From a virus, in IMG/VR virus record IMGVR_UViG_3300045135_000898, positions 1-64,000 of that record: DNA of 64,000 nucleotides; one strand, 5' to 3'. This document shows positions 55,021 to 63,509 of this stretch, piece after piece. Below the pieces are notes generated by a model. It worked only from the letters and a program-made list of their open reading frames with translations. It was not told the DNA's origin and did not search any database. Position 1 is the first letter of the stretch; each line of letters starts with the position of its first letter. A program made the translations under genes and the position numbers.

Positions 55021-55335
55021 TTAACCGAACAATTCTTCGTAGAGACCTTCGATCTCTTCATACTCGGTTTGTACCTGGGCAAAAGTTTGTTTATGGTACA
55101 TAGACGCCAACTTCTTGATGTATTTCTTATCTACACCAGTTTCATCGGCAACTTTATCTACAGCTTCTTTTTGAAAATCACGTTCAGCATCAATACGAGT
55201 CATGCTGTTGCTGATTTCGCCAATAGCTTTCGACAGACGTTCTTTATCTTTAGGATTGGTAATCATTTCAAGTAGTGCTCCAAATTGTTTACGGATTTCT
55301 GTACGTACGATATCGTCACGTGCTTCTGTGTTCAT
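55021..55335 (-). CDS. dsbA: DsbA-like DNA-binding late-transcription protein
   Basis: 104 residues. The C-terminal half DETGVDKKYIKKLASMYHKQ aligns with T4 DsbA (ELGVDGKMFNRLLALYHKD), a dsDNA-binding protein near late promoters. Ends GLYEELFG, a clamp-tail-like motif. Charged N-terminal helix is longer than in T4 (89 aa). Shares the tRNA-containing transcript with gp45. Confidence 0.8.
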   Translation of the reverse strand: MNTEARDDIVRTEIRKQFGALLEMITNPKDKERLSKAIGEISNSMTRIDAERDFQKEAVDKVADETGVDKKYIKKLASMYHKQTFAQVQTEYEEIEGLYEELFG

Positions 55336-55363
55336 AATAAGGTCCTAAGATAAGTGCCGCGGA

Positions 55364-55603
55364 TTACTCCGCAGCGGTTTCTTCAGTTTCAGCTTCTTCA
55401 GTTTCTTCCTGAGCTGGGGCATTAGCCTGTACGAATGCAGCGATGCGACCACGTACTTGGCCAACAGATTCCAATTCAGCACCTTCGAATGCACCTCGTT
55501 TTGAGCATACATCGATGATTTGAATTACTGCAGCAAGATCGCCAAGGCCAAGGCCGACAGCTTGTTCTTCGGTTGCAGTTTCAGTTGCAGTGGTATCAGT
55601 CAT
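55364..55603 (-). CDS. Conserved small protein next to gp45, 79 aa
   Basis: Start placed at the ATG at 55603 (GGAGAATG upstream). Acidic N- and C-terminal tails flank GLGDLAAVIQIIDVCSKRGA and GAELESVGQVRGRI, a small helical core found beside gp45 in marine T4 relatives. Function unknown. Confidence 0.6.
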   Translation of the reverse strand: MTDTTATETATEEQAVGLGLGDLAAVIQIIDVCSKRGAFEGAELESVGQVRGRIAAFVQANAPAQEETEEAETEETAAE

Positions 55604-55604
55604 A

Positions 55605-56279
55605 TCATTCTCCTGTAGTTGATGACTTTTCAAGGGCGATGAAGTATTCAGTTCCATCTTCGTTAGTGAATCGGGAGATTAGCTTCGAAGAAATATCAAC
55701 GTTGTAATCACCTGATGTCAGTTTAAAATTAGCAATTGTAAATACATATTTGAAACCTGATGTTTCAGATGTACCTGCCTGTAGTTCAATCTTGAACGAG
55801 TTAGCAGTTGAGTTTTTAGTGTCAGTAACAATACCAACAAGTTGTCCATCTTCTTCAGTGATAACCAACTCTGATACACCAAGAGCAGATGCCGCTTTAC
55901 GAATAGAAGCAAGATCTTCGGAAGTAAGAGTAAAGTTAACATCAACTGCCGGCATATTTATATCCTTACCTGGAGTAGTGAGGATTTCCGGATCAGAGAA
56001 GAAGTAACGAACTGAACTGCGACCTTCGCGTACAGTTACGCTGTTCATATCAGGTGCAAAGTCAAGATCTGGGTCATTAAACATACCGTACACCGATAGG
56101 AATTCGCCAAGATCGTAAATACCAAATGTACCTTCGAATGTTTCAGCGACTTCAGCTTTAGCTAGAACGTTCTTAGCTTCAGCCATTGTACGAAGTACGT
56201 TACCTTCTTGGATAACGATGTTTGAGTTGATGGTCGCAAAGTTCTTAAGCAGATTGACCGTATCAGCAGAAAGTTTCAT
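55605..56279 (-). CDS. 45: Sliding clamp (gp45)
   Basis: 224 residues from the ATG at 56279, which gives the T4-like start MKLSADTVNLLKNFATINSN; the GTG at 56291 is a less likely start. It encircles DNA for the polymerase and, with gp55 and gp33, activates late promoters. T4 gp45 has 228 residues. It is first in the transcript from 56316. Confidence 0.96.
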   Translation of the reverse strand: MKLSADTVNLLKNFATINSNIVIQEGNVLRTMAEAKNVLAKAEVAETFEGTFGIYDLGEFLSVYGMFNDPDLDFAPDMNSVTVREGRSSVRYFFSDPEILTTPGKDINMPAVDVNFTLTSEDLASIRKAASALGVSELVITEEDGQLVGIVTDTKNSTANSFKIELQAGTSETSGFKYVFTIANFKLTSGDYNVDISSKLISRFTNEDGTEYFIALEKSSTTGE

Positions 56280-56315
56280 AGTGTAGTTCACCTTTTTTCA
56301 TTAGACAGTAGAGCT

Positions 56316-56344
56316 ATTATACAACAGTTTAAACCAAATGTAAA
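56316..56344 (-). promoter_or_regulatory. Early promoter of gp45
   Basis: TTTACA-17-TATAAT on the minus strand. Confidence 0.82.
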
Positions 56345-56347
56345 TAG

Positions 56348-56635
56348 CTAGCAAGGATTAAATGGGCCTTTTAATCGTTCTTGTTGAATTCTATATATAA
56401 GCAGATATCCAAGCAAGTCAAGAATAACATCTTCGCCTGCATTGTCTCCACGTTTCAGTCGACTGAGCTTGTCGTCAATACGAACGTTCAATTGCTCAAG
56501 TGCGTCTGACTTTGAAAAGATACGTACAGGGTCCAATGCCGAATCACCGTACGCTTCATTCTTTTTCGTTAGCAAATTTTCGATTTCAAATAAGACCGAA
56601 GCCAATTCACTTTTAAACTTTTCTTGATTATCCAT
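56348..56635 (-). CDS. Helical nucleotide-pyrophosphatase-like protein, 95 aa
   Basis: Start placed at the ATG at 56635 with GGAG upstream. KKNEAYGDSALDPVRIF, LEQLNVRIDDKLSRLK and VILDLLGYLLIYRI are typical of a phage family related to all-helical NTP pyrophosphatases (DUF1599-like, tentative). May modulate dNTP pools. Encoded between CobS-like and gp45 genes. Confidence 0.6.
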   Translation of the reverse strand: MDNQEKFKSELASVLFEIENLLTKKNEAYGDSALDPVRIFSKSDALEQLNVRIDDKLSRLKRGDNAGEDVILDLLGYLLIYRIQQERLKGPFNPC

Positions 56636-56645
56636 TATATCTCCA

Positions 56646-57806
56646 TTAGTTAAATGCAGCAGAGATGGCGTCATCGATCGCTGATTCGCGGTCCATGATT
56701 TCGCCTTCAACTTCGGTGGTACCTAGGCTGCCATCTACTTTACTATATAAGTCAAGGAATGCTTCCTTAACATCGGCGTCGAAACGATTCACACAAAGTT
56801 CAACAGCTTTCTTACGATCTTCGAAGATGCTGTACGTCTGTGCGATGTGACATAGACGGCGTGTCGAGATTACCTCGTCCACACCACCATCATCGTAGGT
56901 CTTACGGATAGTTTCAGACCAAATTGCCAACAACTCTGCAAATTCGTTATCAGTAGCATTAAATTTATCAAGATGCTTATTGATAATCTTACGCTCAGTT
57001 GCAAGAGTTGGATAAGGCTGTTCCATTGTAATGGTAAAACGCTCTAGGAACGCCTCATCGATGATGGTAGCCGCGATAAAGCGACCGTCTTCAGAGCCAC
57101 GACCTTTTGTGTTCGCAGTAGCGACCACGTTGAAACCTGGAGCAGGAGTAACCACTTCACCAGTTTTCTTAATCATTACCGGCTTACCTTCGAGGACGCC
57201 CTGCAAGGCCATGATCTTGTTGGAGCCACGATCGATCTCGTCAATTAGAAGCAAAGCACCAGCTTCCATGGCTTTCACAACAGGACCTTTAGCAAAAACT
57301 GTCTCACCTTTAATGAGACGGAAACCGCCTAGCAGGTCGTCCTCGTCGGTCTCAGGAGTAATCTGAACTCGAACGTACTCACGATTAAGTTTAGCACAAG
57401 CTTGCTCAACCATCGTGGTTTTACCGTTACCGCTCAATCCTGAGATGTAAGTCGGATAAAATTGTTTTGATCCTACGATCATTTCGATGTCTTTAGAGTT
57501 ACCCCATGCGACGTAACAGTCATCTTTAGAGGGAACATACACATCTTCGTTCATAACTGATTGTACAGCGGAAGCCAATGGTTTCTTCTCCTCGGTAATA
57601 GGGTTATCTTGACGGAATGCAACTACCGCACCGGCCATGTCATAAACACCACGACGAACCGATGGGAACTGCTTAACATATTTATAAGCCTCGGCATTAC
57701 GCATACCGAGAGATTTTGTAACTTCAAGTACATGGCGAGGAGCGAATTCAGTCTGATCCACGAAGCGAGCCGCGAGTTCAGCAGTGATACGATCAAATGT
57801 AGACAT
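56646..57806 (-). CDS. CobS/MoxR-like AAA+ ATPase
   Basis: 386 residues: N-terminal helical domain, Walker A SGLSGNGKTT, Walker B ALLLIDEID and sensor 1 VVATANTKG. CobS belongs to MoxR-like AAA+ chelatase ATPases. The genes for cobalt insertion are not otherwise present; in marine T4 relatives this ATPase pairs with the CobT-like VWA protein. Role unknown, perhaps protein remodelling. Confidence 0.88.
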   Translation of the reverse strand: MSTFDRITAELAARFVDQTEFAPRHVLEVTKSLGMRNAEAYKYVKQFPSVRRGVYDMAGAVVAFRQDNPITEEKKPLASAVQSVMNEDVYVPSKDDCYVAWGNSKDIEMIVGSKQFYPTYISGLSGNGKTTMVEQACAKLNREYVRVQITPETDEDDLLGGFRLIKGETVFAKGPVVKAMEAGALLLIDEIDRGSNKIMALQGVLEGKPVMIKKTGEVVTPAPGFNVVATANTKGRGSEDGRFIAATIIDEAFLERFTITMEQPYPTLATERKIINKHLDKFNATDNEFAELLAIWSETIRKTYDDGGVDEVISTRRLCHIAQTYSIFEDRKKAVELCVNRFDADVKEAFLDLYSKVDGSLGTTEVEGEIMDRESAIDDAISAAFN

Positions 57807-57840
57807 AATGTAATCCTCAGTTTTTCAAATTGATAGGGCT

Positions 57841-57869
57841 ATTATACCCCATCTCAATCATAATGTAAA
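57841..57869 (-). promoter_or_regulatory. Early promoter of the CobS-like gene
   Basis: TTTACA-17-TATAAT on the minus strand. Confidence 0.82.
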
Positions 57870-57908
57870 TAGTTTTGTTAGAATAATTTGTTCTAACAGA
57901 GAAGGTTT

Positions 57909-58130
57909 TTATACCTCCTCGATGAAGTCCTCGGCAGGAGTATAACCAAGTTGTTCAGTAAGTTCGGTGATGTAATGAATGTTATCAGAAGAAAAGCGGT
58001 AAAGAGGATTGCCGCCGCCTGGGCCAAATTCTTTAATAAGTTCAGCGATACAGCCGTGATCTTCAGCGAATTGTTTTACAGCAGAAAAAGAAGTTTCAGC
58101 AGTAATGTCAAGATAAGCAGTGTAAGTCAT
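57909..58130 (-). CDS. Hypothetical protein, 73 aa
   Basis: Start placed at the ATG at 58130 (AAAAGGAATCGC upstream). MTYTAYLDITAETSFSAVKQ and a Gly-rich turn FGPGGGNP, then an acidic end. Small mixed alpha/beta protein; unknown. Single gene between the CobT- and CobS-like genes, with promoters on both sides. Confidence 0.55.
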   Translation of the reverse strand: MTYTAYLDITAETSFSAVKQFAEDHGCIAELIKEFGPGGGNPLYRFSSDNIHYITELTEQLGYTPAEDFIEEV

Positions 58131-58161
58131 GTGCGATTCCTTTTGTTTAATTGATGGAGCT

Positions 58162-58190
58162 ATTATACCCCACCATCTGCTACTTGTAAA
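58162..58190 (-). promoter_or_regulatory. Early promoter with small flanking repeat
   Basis: TTTACA-17-TATAAT on the minus strand; GATGG and CCATC flank the -10. Confidence 0.82.
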
Positions 58191-58231
58191 CATTTTTTTT
58201 CACCTTTTTAGAACTTTGAGGAATAACCTTA

Positions 58232-60355
58232 TTACGCTACGGCCTGAGCAAATTGTACGGCCATTGCGCGGTTACCTTTTTTCGATTTAGCGAACTTCTT
58301 GAATGCTCGAGCGATATCGCCTTTCTTAGCATTATCCTTGACATCAAACTCATCGTCAATAGCATCCTGACGACCGTCAAGAACGAAGTAAGTATCATAG
58401 CCGATGGCACCAACCTGGGCAACCTTCTTATCACGAAGTTCTTTACGGATTTCAGAGTATTCATTGTAAAAGCGGTGGCGAATATCACGAAGGTTATTAA
58501 TGATAAAGTAACCTACAATGTTAATACCACTCTTACGCATACACTCAAGAATTTCCTTAGTACCTGCAGAACGGCTATGACGCTTGATTTTAACATTTTT
58601 GTTATTCATACGAAGAATGATATCGTTGTAGCCATAACTGCCATTACCAACAACGTCCAACCAACCGCCTTCACCATCCGTAATTGTAACTAGGTTGATC
58701 TTCTGAACTGCATTCTTACCTTTAAACTCTTTAATAAGTTCATTCATAATGATAAGAGTTTCATTCAGAGGAGTACCACCAAGCGCGTCGATATCCGACA
58801 TGAATGGCATTGACCAACGATCACGGCTATAAGCAACGTACAAAGATTGGGCTGCTGCTGTGAAATCAGTCTTGTTCATAGTAGAAGATAACTGCTGTAC
58901 AAGATTCAGTGAACTACAGTTAATTTCACCGTCTTTCTGATTCAGATTTTCGTGTTGGTTTTTCCATGAATTAGTCGTAAATGAGTAAATCTCAAATGGG
59001 ATACCAACTTTACGACAGAACATAGCAAGAACGATTGCTTGGTCGATAACATTACGAAGTACGTCTTGCATAGAACCGCTGAAGTCAATTACAGCAACCA
59101 AGCCGTGGTTCTTAGCATCAGCAAGTGTAGTTGAACGAAGGAACAAATCATCATTGAACTTGTATGAATGTAGTTTAGTTACGTCAAGTGAACCTGATTT
59201 TGAAGTTTTAGCACGAGCATGTTGGAATGCAGCTTTACGCATTTCAAACTCTTTAGCCATAGTGTTAACGGTTTTCTTAGATTCATCCATGAAATTGTTA
59301 AACTCGTTAACGGCTTCTTCATACTGATTAGCAACATAGCGATCCGTTGCGATAACCGAAGAAACGTGTTCACGTCGCATAGCTACCGCTTCTTTAGCAG
59401 GAACCAATACGTTTTTGATAGTTTCTTTTGAAATACCAATAGTAACAGTAGGTAGATCACCACGTCCGTTTGTTTCAAGCAGCTCTTCTTCTTTTTCACG
59501 GAAAGCGTTATCAGTCATAACTTCATCGATATTGCCATCTTGACCAGCCGATTTAATTGGCTCTGACTTAGATTCTTCTTTTACTTCATCATTATTATCA
59601 GCAGGAGCTGTATCTTTTCCAAAATCTTCAGACTTATTTTCTGAACCTTCGTCTTGTTTGGAGTTGCTCTCAGCTTTGCTGCTTTCATCCTGACTTTCGT
59701 CGTTAGATTCAACTTCAACTTCAGTGTCTCCACTTGAAGGTGTAAAATCATCGTCATCACCCGATTCTTGAACCGACGGAGCTTCTCCTGGGTTACAACA
59801 TTCATCTTTCTTTTTCTCCTTCAACCATTCGTAGATAGTTGCACAAGCTTCAAGTACTTCTTCAAATGTGGTAGGACTTGTAGCAATTTTTACGTAATCA
59901 AGCTCTTCAGCTGTAAATGGAACATCCATAAGATCACGAGCTTTAGCTTTAATGTTAAGACGATCCATGAAACCTAGAGATTCCATAGGACGATCAGCTG
60001 TACCAAAGAAATCACGTTCGATCAATTCCATGTAACCACGCTTAAATGAACCTTTTAGCCCAGGGTATTTAGCCTGCACCAAACGTTCAATACGGATATC
60101 TTCAATGATATTGATATATGAGCGAGGGAAGTCGTATGACTTGTCAGATTCGTGCCATCCTTCAGAAGGCGTATAAAGGGCGTGGCCTACCTCATGTCCT
60201 GTAAGTAGGTCTTCAAGGTCTTTGCCGATTTCCTTCCAAATCGGCATGTATAGTACACGATTTACGACATCGAATGCTGCCGTACGAGTACCTTTGTATA
60301 CTACATCTATATTTTCAGTGGCAAGTAGTTTGGCTAATACAGAAGTACGAGACAT
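58232..60355 (-). CDS. CobT-like VWA protein with HExxH
   Basis: 707 residues. HEVGH at 54-58 in GHEVGHALYTPSE suggests a zinc site in the N-terminal domain; an Asp/Glu/Ser-rich linker spans about 200-290; the C-terminal VWA domain has the MIDAS motif VIDFSGSMQD. CobT-like VWA proteins partner with CobS/MoxR-type ATPases, here encoded nearby at 56646. The substrate is unknown; metallopeptidase or chelatase-type activity are both possible. Confidence 0.8.
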   Translation of the reverse strand: MSRTSVLAKLLATENIDVVYKGTRTAAFDVVNRVLYMPIWKEIGKDLEDLLTGHEVGHALYTPSEGWHESDKSYDFPRSYINIIEDIRIERLVQAKYPGLKGSFKRGYMELIERDFFGTADRPMESLGFMDRLNIKAKARDLMDVPFTAEELDYVKIATSPTTFEEVLEACATIYEWLKEKKKDECCNPGEAPSVQESGDDDDFTPSSGDTEVEVESNDESQDESSKAESNSKQDEGSENKSEDFGKDTAPADNNDEVKEESKSEPIKSAGQDGNIDEVMTDNAFREKEEELLETNGRGDLPTVTIGISKETIKNVLVPAKEAVAMRREHVSSVIATDRYVANQYEEAVNEFNNFMDESKKTVNTMAKEFEMRKAAFQHARAKTSKSGSLDVTKLHSYKFNDDLFLRSTTLADAKNHGLVAVIDFSGSMQDVLRNVIDQAIVLAMFCRKVGIPFEIYSFTTNSWKNQHENLNQKDGEINCSSLNLVQQLSSTMNKTDFTAAAQSLYVAYSRDRWSMPFMSDIDALGGTPLNETLIIMNELIKEFKGKNAVQKINLVTITDGEGGWLDVVGNGSYGYNDIILRMNNKNVKIKRHSRSAGTKEILECMRKSGINIVGYFIINNLRDIRHRFYNEYSEIRKELRDKKVAQVGAIGYDTYFVLDGRQDAIDDEFDVKDNAKKGDIARAFKKFAKSKKGNRAMAVQFAQAVA

Positions 60356-60380
60356 ATGATTTCCTCCATTTGATAGAGCT

Positions 60381-60409
60381 ATTATATCTATAGTTTCGCC
60401 TTCTGTATA
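60381..60409 (-). promoter_or_regulatory. Early promoter of the CobT-like gene
   Basis: TATACA-17-TATAAT on the minus strand, as at gp43. Confidence 0.65.
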
Positions 60410-60466
60410 TAGCCAGAGTGAAAAAAGTTAGAATATTTAGGAATATCCTTAGAACTTTCAGGAATA

Positions 60467-62185
60467 TCAGGCTGACATAACGCTAAAATTATGTTCCTTC
60501 TTGAACTCGATTTTTGATCTAAACTTACCTTCAAGTAGGTCGCCTTTGTGAGAAATAACAAACACGTTACTATCATCACCAAAGGTGCTAAGAATCTTTA
60601 GAAGGTTATCAACACCATCATGGTCTAGACTTGAGTCGAATGTTTCATCAAGAATCAGTAAGTTCGTATTGGTTGAGTTTTTCATACGAGCAATCTGACG
60701 CCATGCAAACAAAAGACTAAGGTCAATACGCTGCTTTTCGCCTTCAGAAAAAGAAGCATAGTTAAAAGCATCGCGATGACGAGACTTGATTGTTTCATTG
60801 AAGTTTTCATCAAGATGGAATGCCACGAAGAAATCCATAACCTGAAGATACTGATTGATCAACTTGTTCATTACAGGCAAGTATTCTTTAATGATCTTAG
60901 TCTTAATGCCAGTATCTTTTAGCATTTCAGATGCAGCATCATTATAGGCACGGTCTTCAAGTAATGCAAGTTTCTTTTCAGTAAGTGTATCACGATCTTC
61001 CATCATCGCAGTCAAATCTTCCGATGCTTTCTTGGCATCACCTGTAGTCGAAGATAAATTAGAAATGTCGGATTCAATTTCAACGATTTCAGATTGGATG
61101 CGAGCAATGTCTCGGTTATTCGCATTCATATCATTCTGCGTATCTTTTAGCTTTTGGTTATGTTCTTCAAGATCGCCGACTTTAGCGCCAATTTCATTCA
61201 ATTCAATACGTGCTTTATCCATAACCTCAGACAGATCTTTAGCACGAGTCTTAGAGTCGGTGAGACGCTCTTCTTTTAGCTCTTCAGTCAATTCTTGATG
61301 ACAAGTTGGACAATGATCGTTATCTTCAAAGAATTTAGCTTCTTCAGCAATCATACGCATCTTTTGTTTAAACTGACCGTTATACTCAACCATCTTATTA
61401 TATTTTCGTTGAGTGATACGCAGGTTTTGGAGTACGTCTTCTTGATGCTGTTCAAGATAACTTGAAAGATCGATGTTTTGCTGCTGCAGCTCAAGGATCG
61501 TTGCTTGCAACTCGTCAATCTTAGCTGTCTTTTGACGTACTTGCTCTTCATTCAAATCAGTAATGTCTTTAAGGTACTTGCGTTGAATACCAATCTTTTC
61601 TTTAATTACATCGATTTGATATGTTGCATCAGTAATCTGTTCTTTAAGCTTGGCTGCCTTTTCCCTAAGAACTTGGTTCATTTTTGAAAAAATACCAATG
61701 TCAAGTAGATCCTCAATTACAGCACGACGAGTATGCGCAGGTAGTTGCATAAATGGAATAAAAGATGAACTACCAAGAACCACGATCTGATGGAATGACT
61801 TATGATTAAGCTTCAGGATATTCTGCTCAAGGTACTTTTGGTAATCCTTTGCCGCAGCTGATTGGTTAATCATATTACCATTCTGATAAATCTCAAATTT
61901 GTTTGGCTTCATACCACGAACAACTTTGAACTGATGGCTACCAATTTCAAATTCGACTTCAACAACACTTTGTTTGTTATTAATTGAGTTGACAAGCTGA
62001 GGTTTGTTAACTGCACGGTGTGGTTTACCAAACAAAGCAAATGACAGCGCATCAAGCATTGTCGATTTACCTGCTCCGTTATGTCCAACAATAAGAGTAG
62101 TTGGTGAACGATCTAACTGGATTTCAGTGAACTTGTTACCAGTACTTAGGAAGTTCTTATAGCGAAGATGACGAAATGTAATCAT
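60467..62185 (-). CDS. 46: SbcC-like exonuclease subunit (gp46)
   Basis: 572 residues from the ATG at 62185. Walker A VGHNGAGKST, a zinc-hook Cys pair CPTC in the coiled coil, the signature FSEGEKQRIDL and Walker B LLILDETFDSSLD. With gp47 it resects ends for recombination and degrades host DNA. Complete and of T4 size. Confidence 0.96.
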   Translation of the reverse strand: MITFRHLRYKNFLSTGNKFTEIQLDRSPTTLIVGHNGAGKSTMLDALSFALFGKPHRAVNKPQLVNSINNKQSVVEVEFEIGSHQFKVVRGMKPNKFEIYQNGNMINQSAAAKDYQKYLEQNILKLNHKSFHQIVVLGSSSFIPFMQLPAHTRRAVIEDLLDIGIFSKMNQVLREKAAKLKEQITDATYQIDVIKEKIGIQRKYLKDITDLNEEQVRQKTAKIDELQATILELQQQNIDLSSYLEQHQEDVLQNLRITQRKYNKMVEYNGQFKQKMRMIAEEAKFFEDNDHCPTCHQELTEELKEERLTDSKTRAKDLSEVMDKARIELNEIGAKVGDLEEHNQKLKDTQNDMNANNRDIARIQSEIVEIESDISNLSSTTGDAKKASEDLTAMMEDRDTLTEKKLALLEDRAYNDAASEMLKDTGIKTKIIKEYLPVMNKLINQYLQVMDFFVAFHLDENFNETIKSRHRDAFNYASFSEGEKQRIDLSLLFAWRQIARMKNSTNTNLLILDETFDSSLDHDGVDNLLKILSTFGDDSNVFVISHKGDLLEGKFRSKIEFKKEHNFSVMSA

Positions 62186-62448
62186 TAGCACTTCCTCAAT
62201 ACATTAAGCTCGGCCGTTACACGATAACGCATACGCTCGTAATCGCGCTCTTTGTTAATGATTACCACTTTCTGATCAATAAGCATTTTGGCCAATTCAT
62301 GAACCATTTTATCTCTAAGCATGGCACCAGCATCACCAGCACCCATATGTGCTAATTCAATATCATTAATCCATACGTCTGTCGCAAACCCGTCGCATTC
62401 CCACAGGCCATTACGATATTCAATTTTCGATCCAGGTTTAAAACTCAT
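62185..62448 (-). CDS. Hypothetical small protein between gp46 and gp47
   Basis: 87 residues, MSFKPGSKIEYRNGLWECDG then helical HELAKMLIDQKVVI; basic C-terminus. T4 has small genes at this place. Single-base overlaps with both neighbours indicate coupled translation. Unknown. Confidence 0.6.
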   Translation of the reverse strand: MSFKPGSKIEYRNGLWECDGFATDVWINDIELAHMGAGDAGAMLRDKMVHELAKMLIDQKVVIINKERDYERMRYRVTAELNVLRKC

Positions 62449-63509
62449 TATGCAATCTCCATATTTGACGCTTCAGTAAATAACGTACGCATTAGTACTT
62501 TCATCTTATCTTTATCAAGGTCAGTCTCAACAGCCTCAACGTAAGAATCAAGCAACGATGGCGTATCCTCTACCGAGATACTTTCATCTTCAACGTTTTC
62601 GCCCAAGAACTCAGAAAAAGTTTCAGCAATTTTCAATTCATGAGTATCAACATTTTGTAAGCGGTCAATAAACTTATCAAAAGAATACGGATCCGACTTC
62701 TTAACAACAACCACCTTAACGAATTTGTCTTTAACTGATTCAACGTCGTATGTACTATAATCGTTTTCTTCGTCGTTGTAAACAATCTTTTCAAACATAG
62801 TGATTGGATTGCGTACAGGAGTCAATTCACGTGTTTCAGTATCAAAAACATGGAAGTACTTAGGGTCGTCAGCATCAGCCCAGGTAAATTCCATTTGAGA
62901 TCCAAGGTAGCGAATGTTGCCTTCTTCAGATGCAGTGTGGAAATGACCTGACCAAACATGCTCAAATCTTGATAGTACGCTTGCATCCATGCCGTGCATG
63001 TTCTTAACGCCTTTCATAAGATCAAACCCAGCAAGCTCAAAGTGGCCACCAAGAATTGACGCCTTACAGTTTTTAAGGAACTTCATGGAGTCGGTATAGT
63101 TCTCATTATTGATCCAAGGAATAAGAGCAATTGAACAACCATCGTAATCCATTACTCGTGGTTCCATAATAATGTTAACATTGCCTGTGTAATAACCAAG
63201 TAGCTCTTTAAGCGAACATAAATCATTAGTGTTTTTGTAAAATACGTCATGGTTACCTGGGATAATATCCATGGTAATACCTTCACGTTTTAGTACGTCA
63301 AGAAACACTTTACGGTTATGGTTCAATGCTTTAAAGTTTACATATTTACGATGTTCATAATAATCGCCCAGGTGGATAATGGTTTTGATACCATGTTCCT
63401 TTAGGTATGGAAAGAAGACATCCGAATAAAACGCCTCCTGATAGTTCATAAACACTTCAGAGCTGTTACGTGCTCCACAGTGAGTATCATTCAAAATCGC
63501 AATTTTCAT
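62448..63509 (-). CDS. 47: Mre11/SbcD-like nuclease subunit (gp47)
   Basis: 353 residues, metallophosphoesterase motifs ILNDTHC, IIHLGDYYEH, IPGNHDVFY, GGHFE and VWSGHFH in order. Forms the recombination exonuclease with gp46. T4 gp47 has 339 residues. Directly follows gp55 in the transcript. Confidence 0.96.
   Translation of the reverse strand: MKIAILNDTHCGARNSSEVFMNYQEAFYSDVFFPYLKEHGIKTIIHLGDYYEHRKYVNFKALNHNRKVFLDVLKREGITMDIIPGNHDVFYKNTNDLCSLKELLGYYTGNVNIIMEPRVMDYDGCSIALIPWINNENYTDSMKFLKNCKASILGGHFELAGFDLMKGVKNMHGMDASVLSRFEHVWSGHFHTASEEGNIRYLGSQMEFTWADADDPKYFHVFDTETRELTPVRNPITMFEKIVYNDEENDYSTYDVESVKDKFVKVVVVKKSDPYSFDKFIDRLQNVDTHELKIAETFSEFLGENVEDESISVEDTPSLLDSYVEAVETDLDKDKMKVLMRTLFTEASNMEIA

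Noticed and set aside
55955-55962. Late promoter inside gp45
   Set aside because: Encodes Asp-Ile-Asn in the clamp; no separate late gene is indicated.
57679-57686. Late promoter inside the CobS-like gene
   Set aside because: Internal coding match without a downstream start in context.
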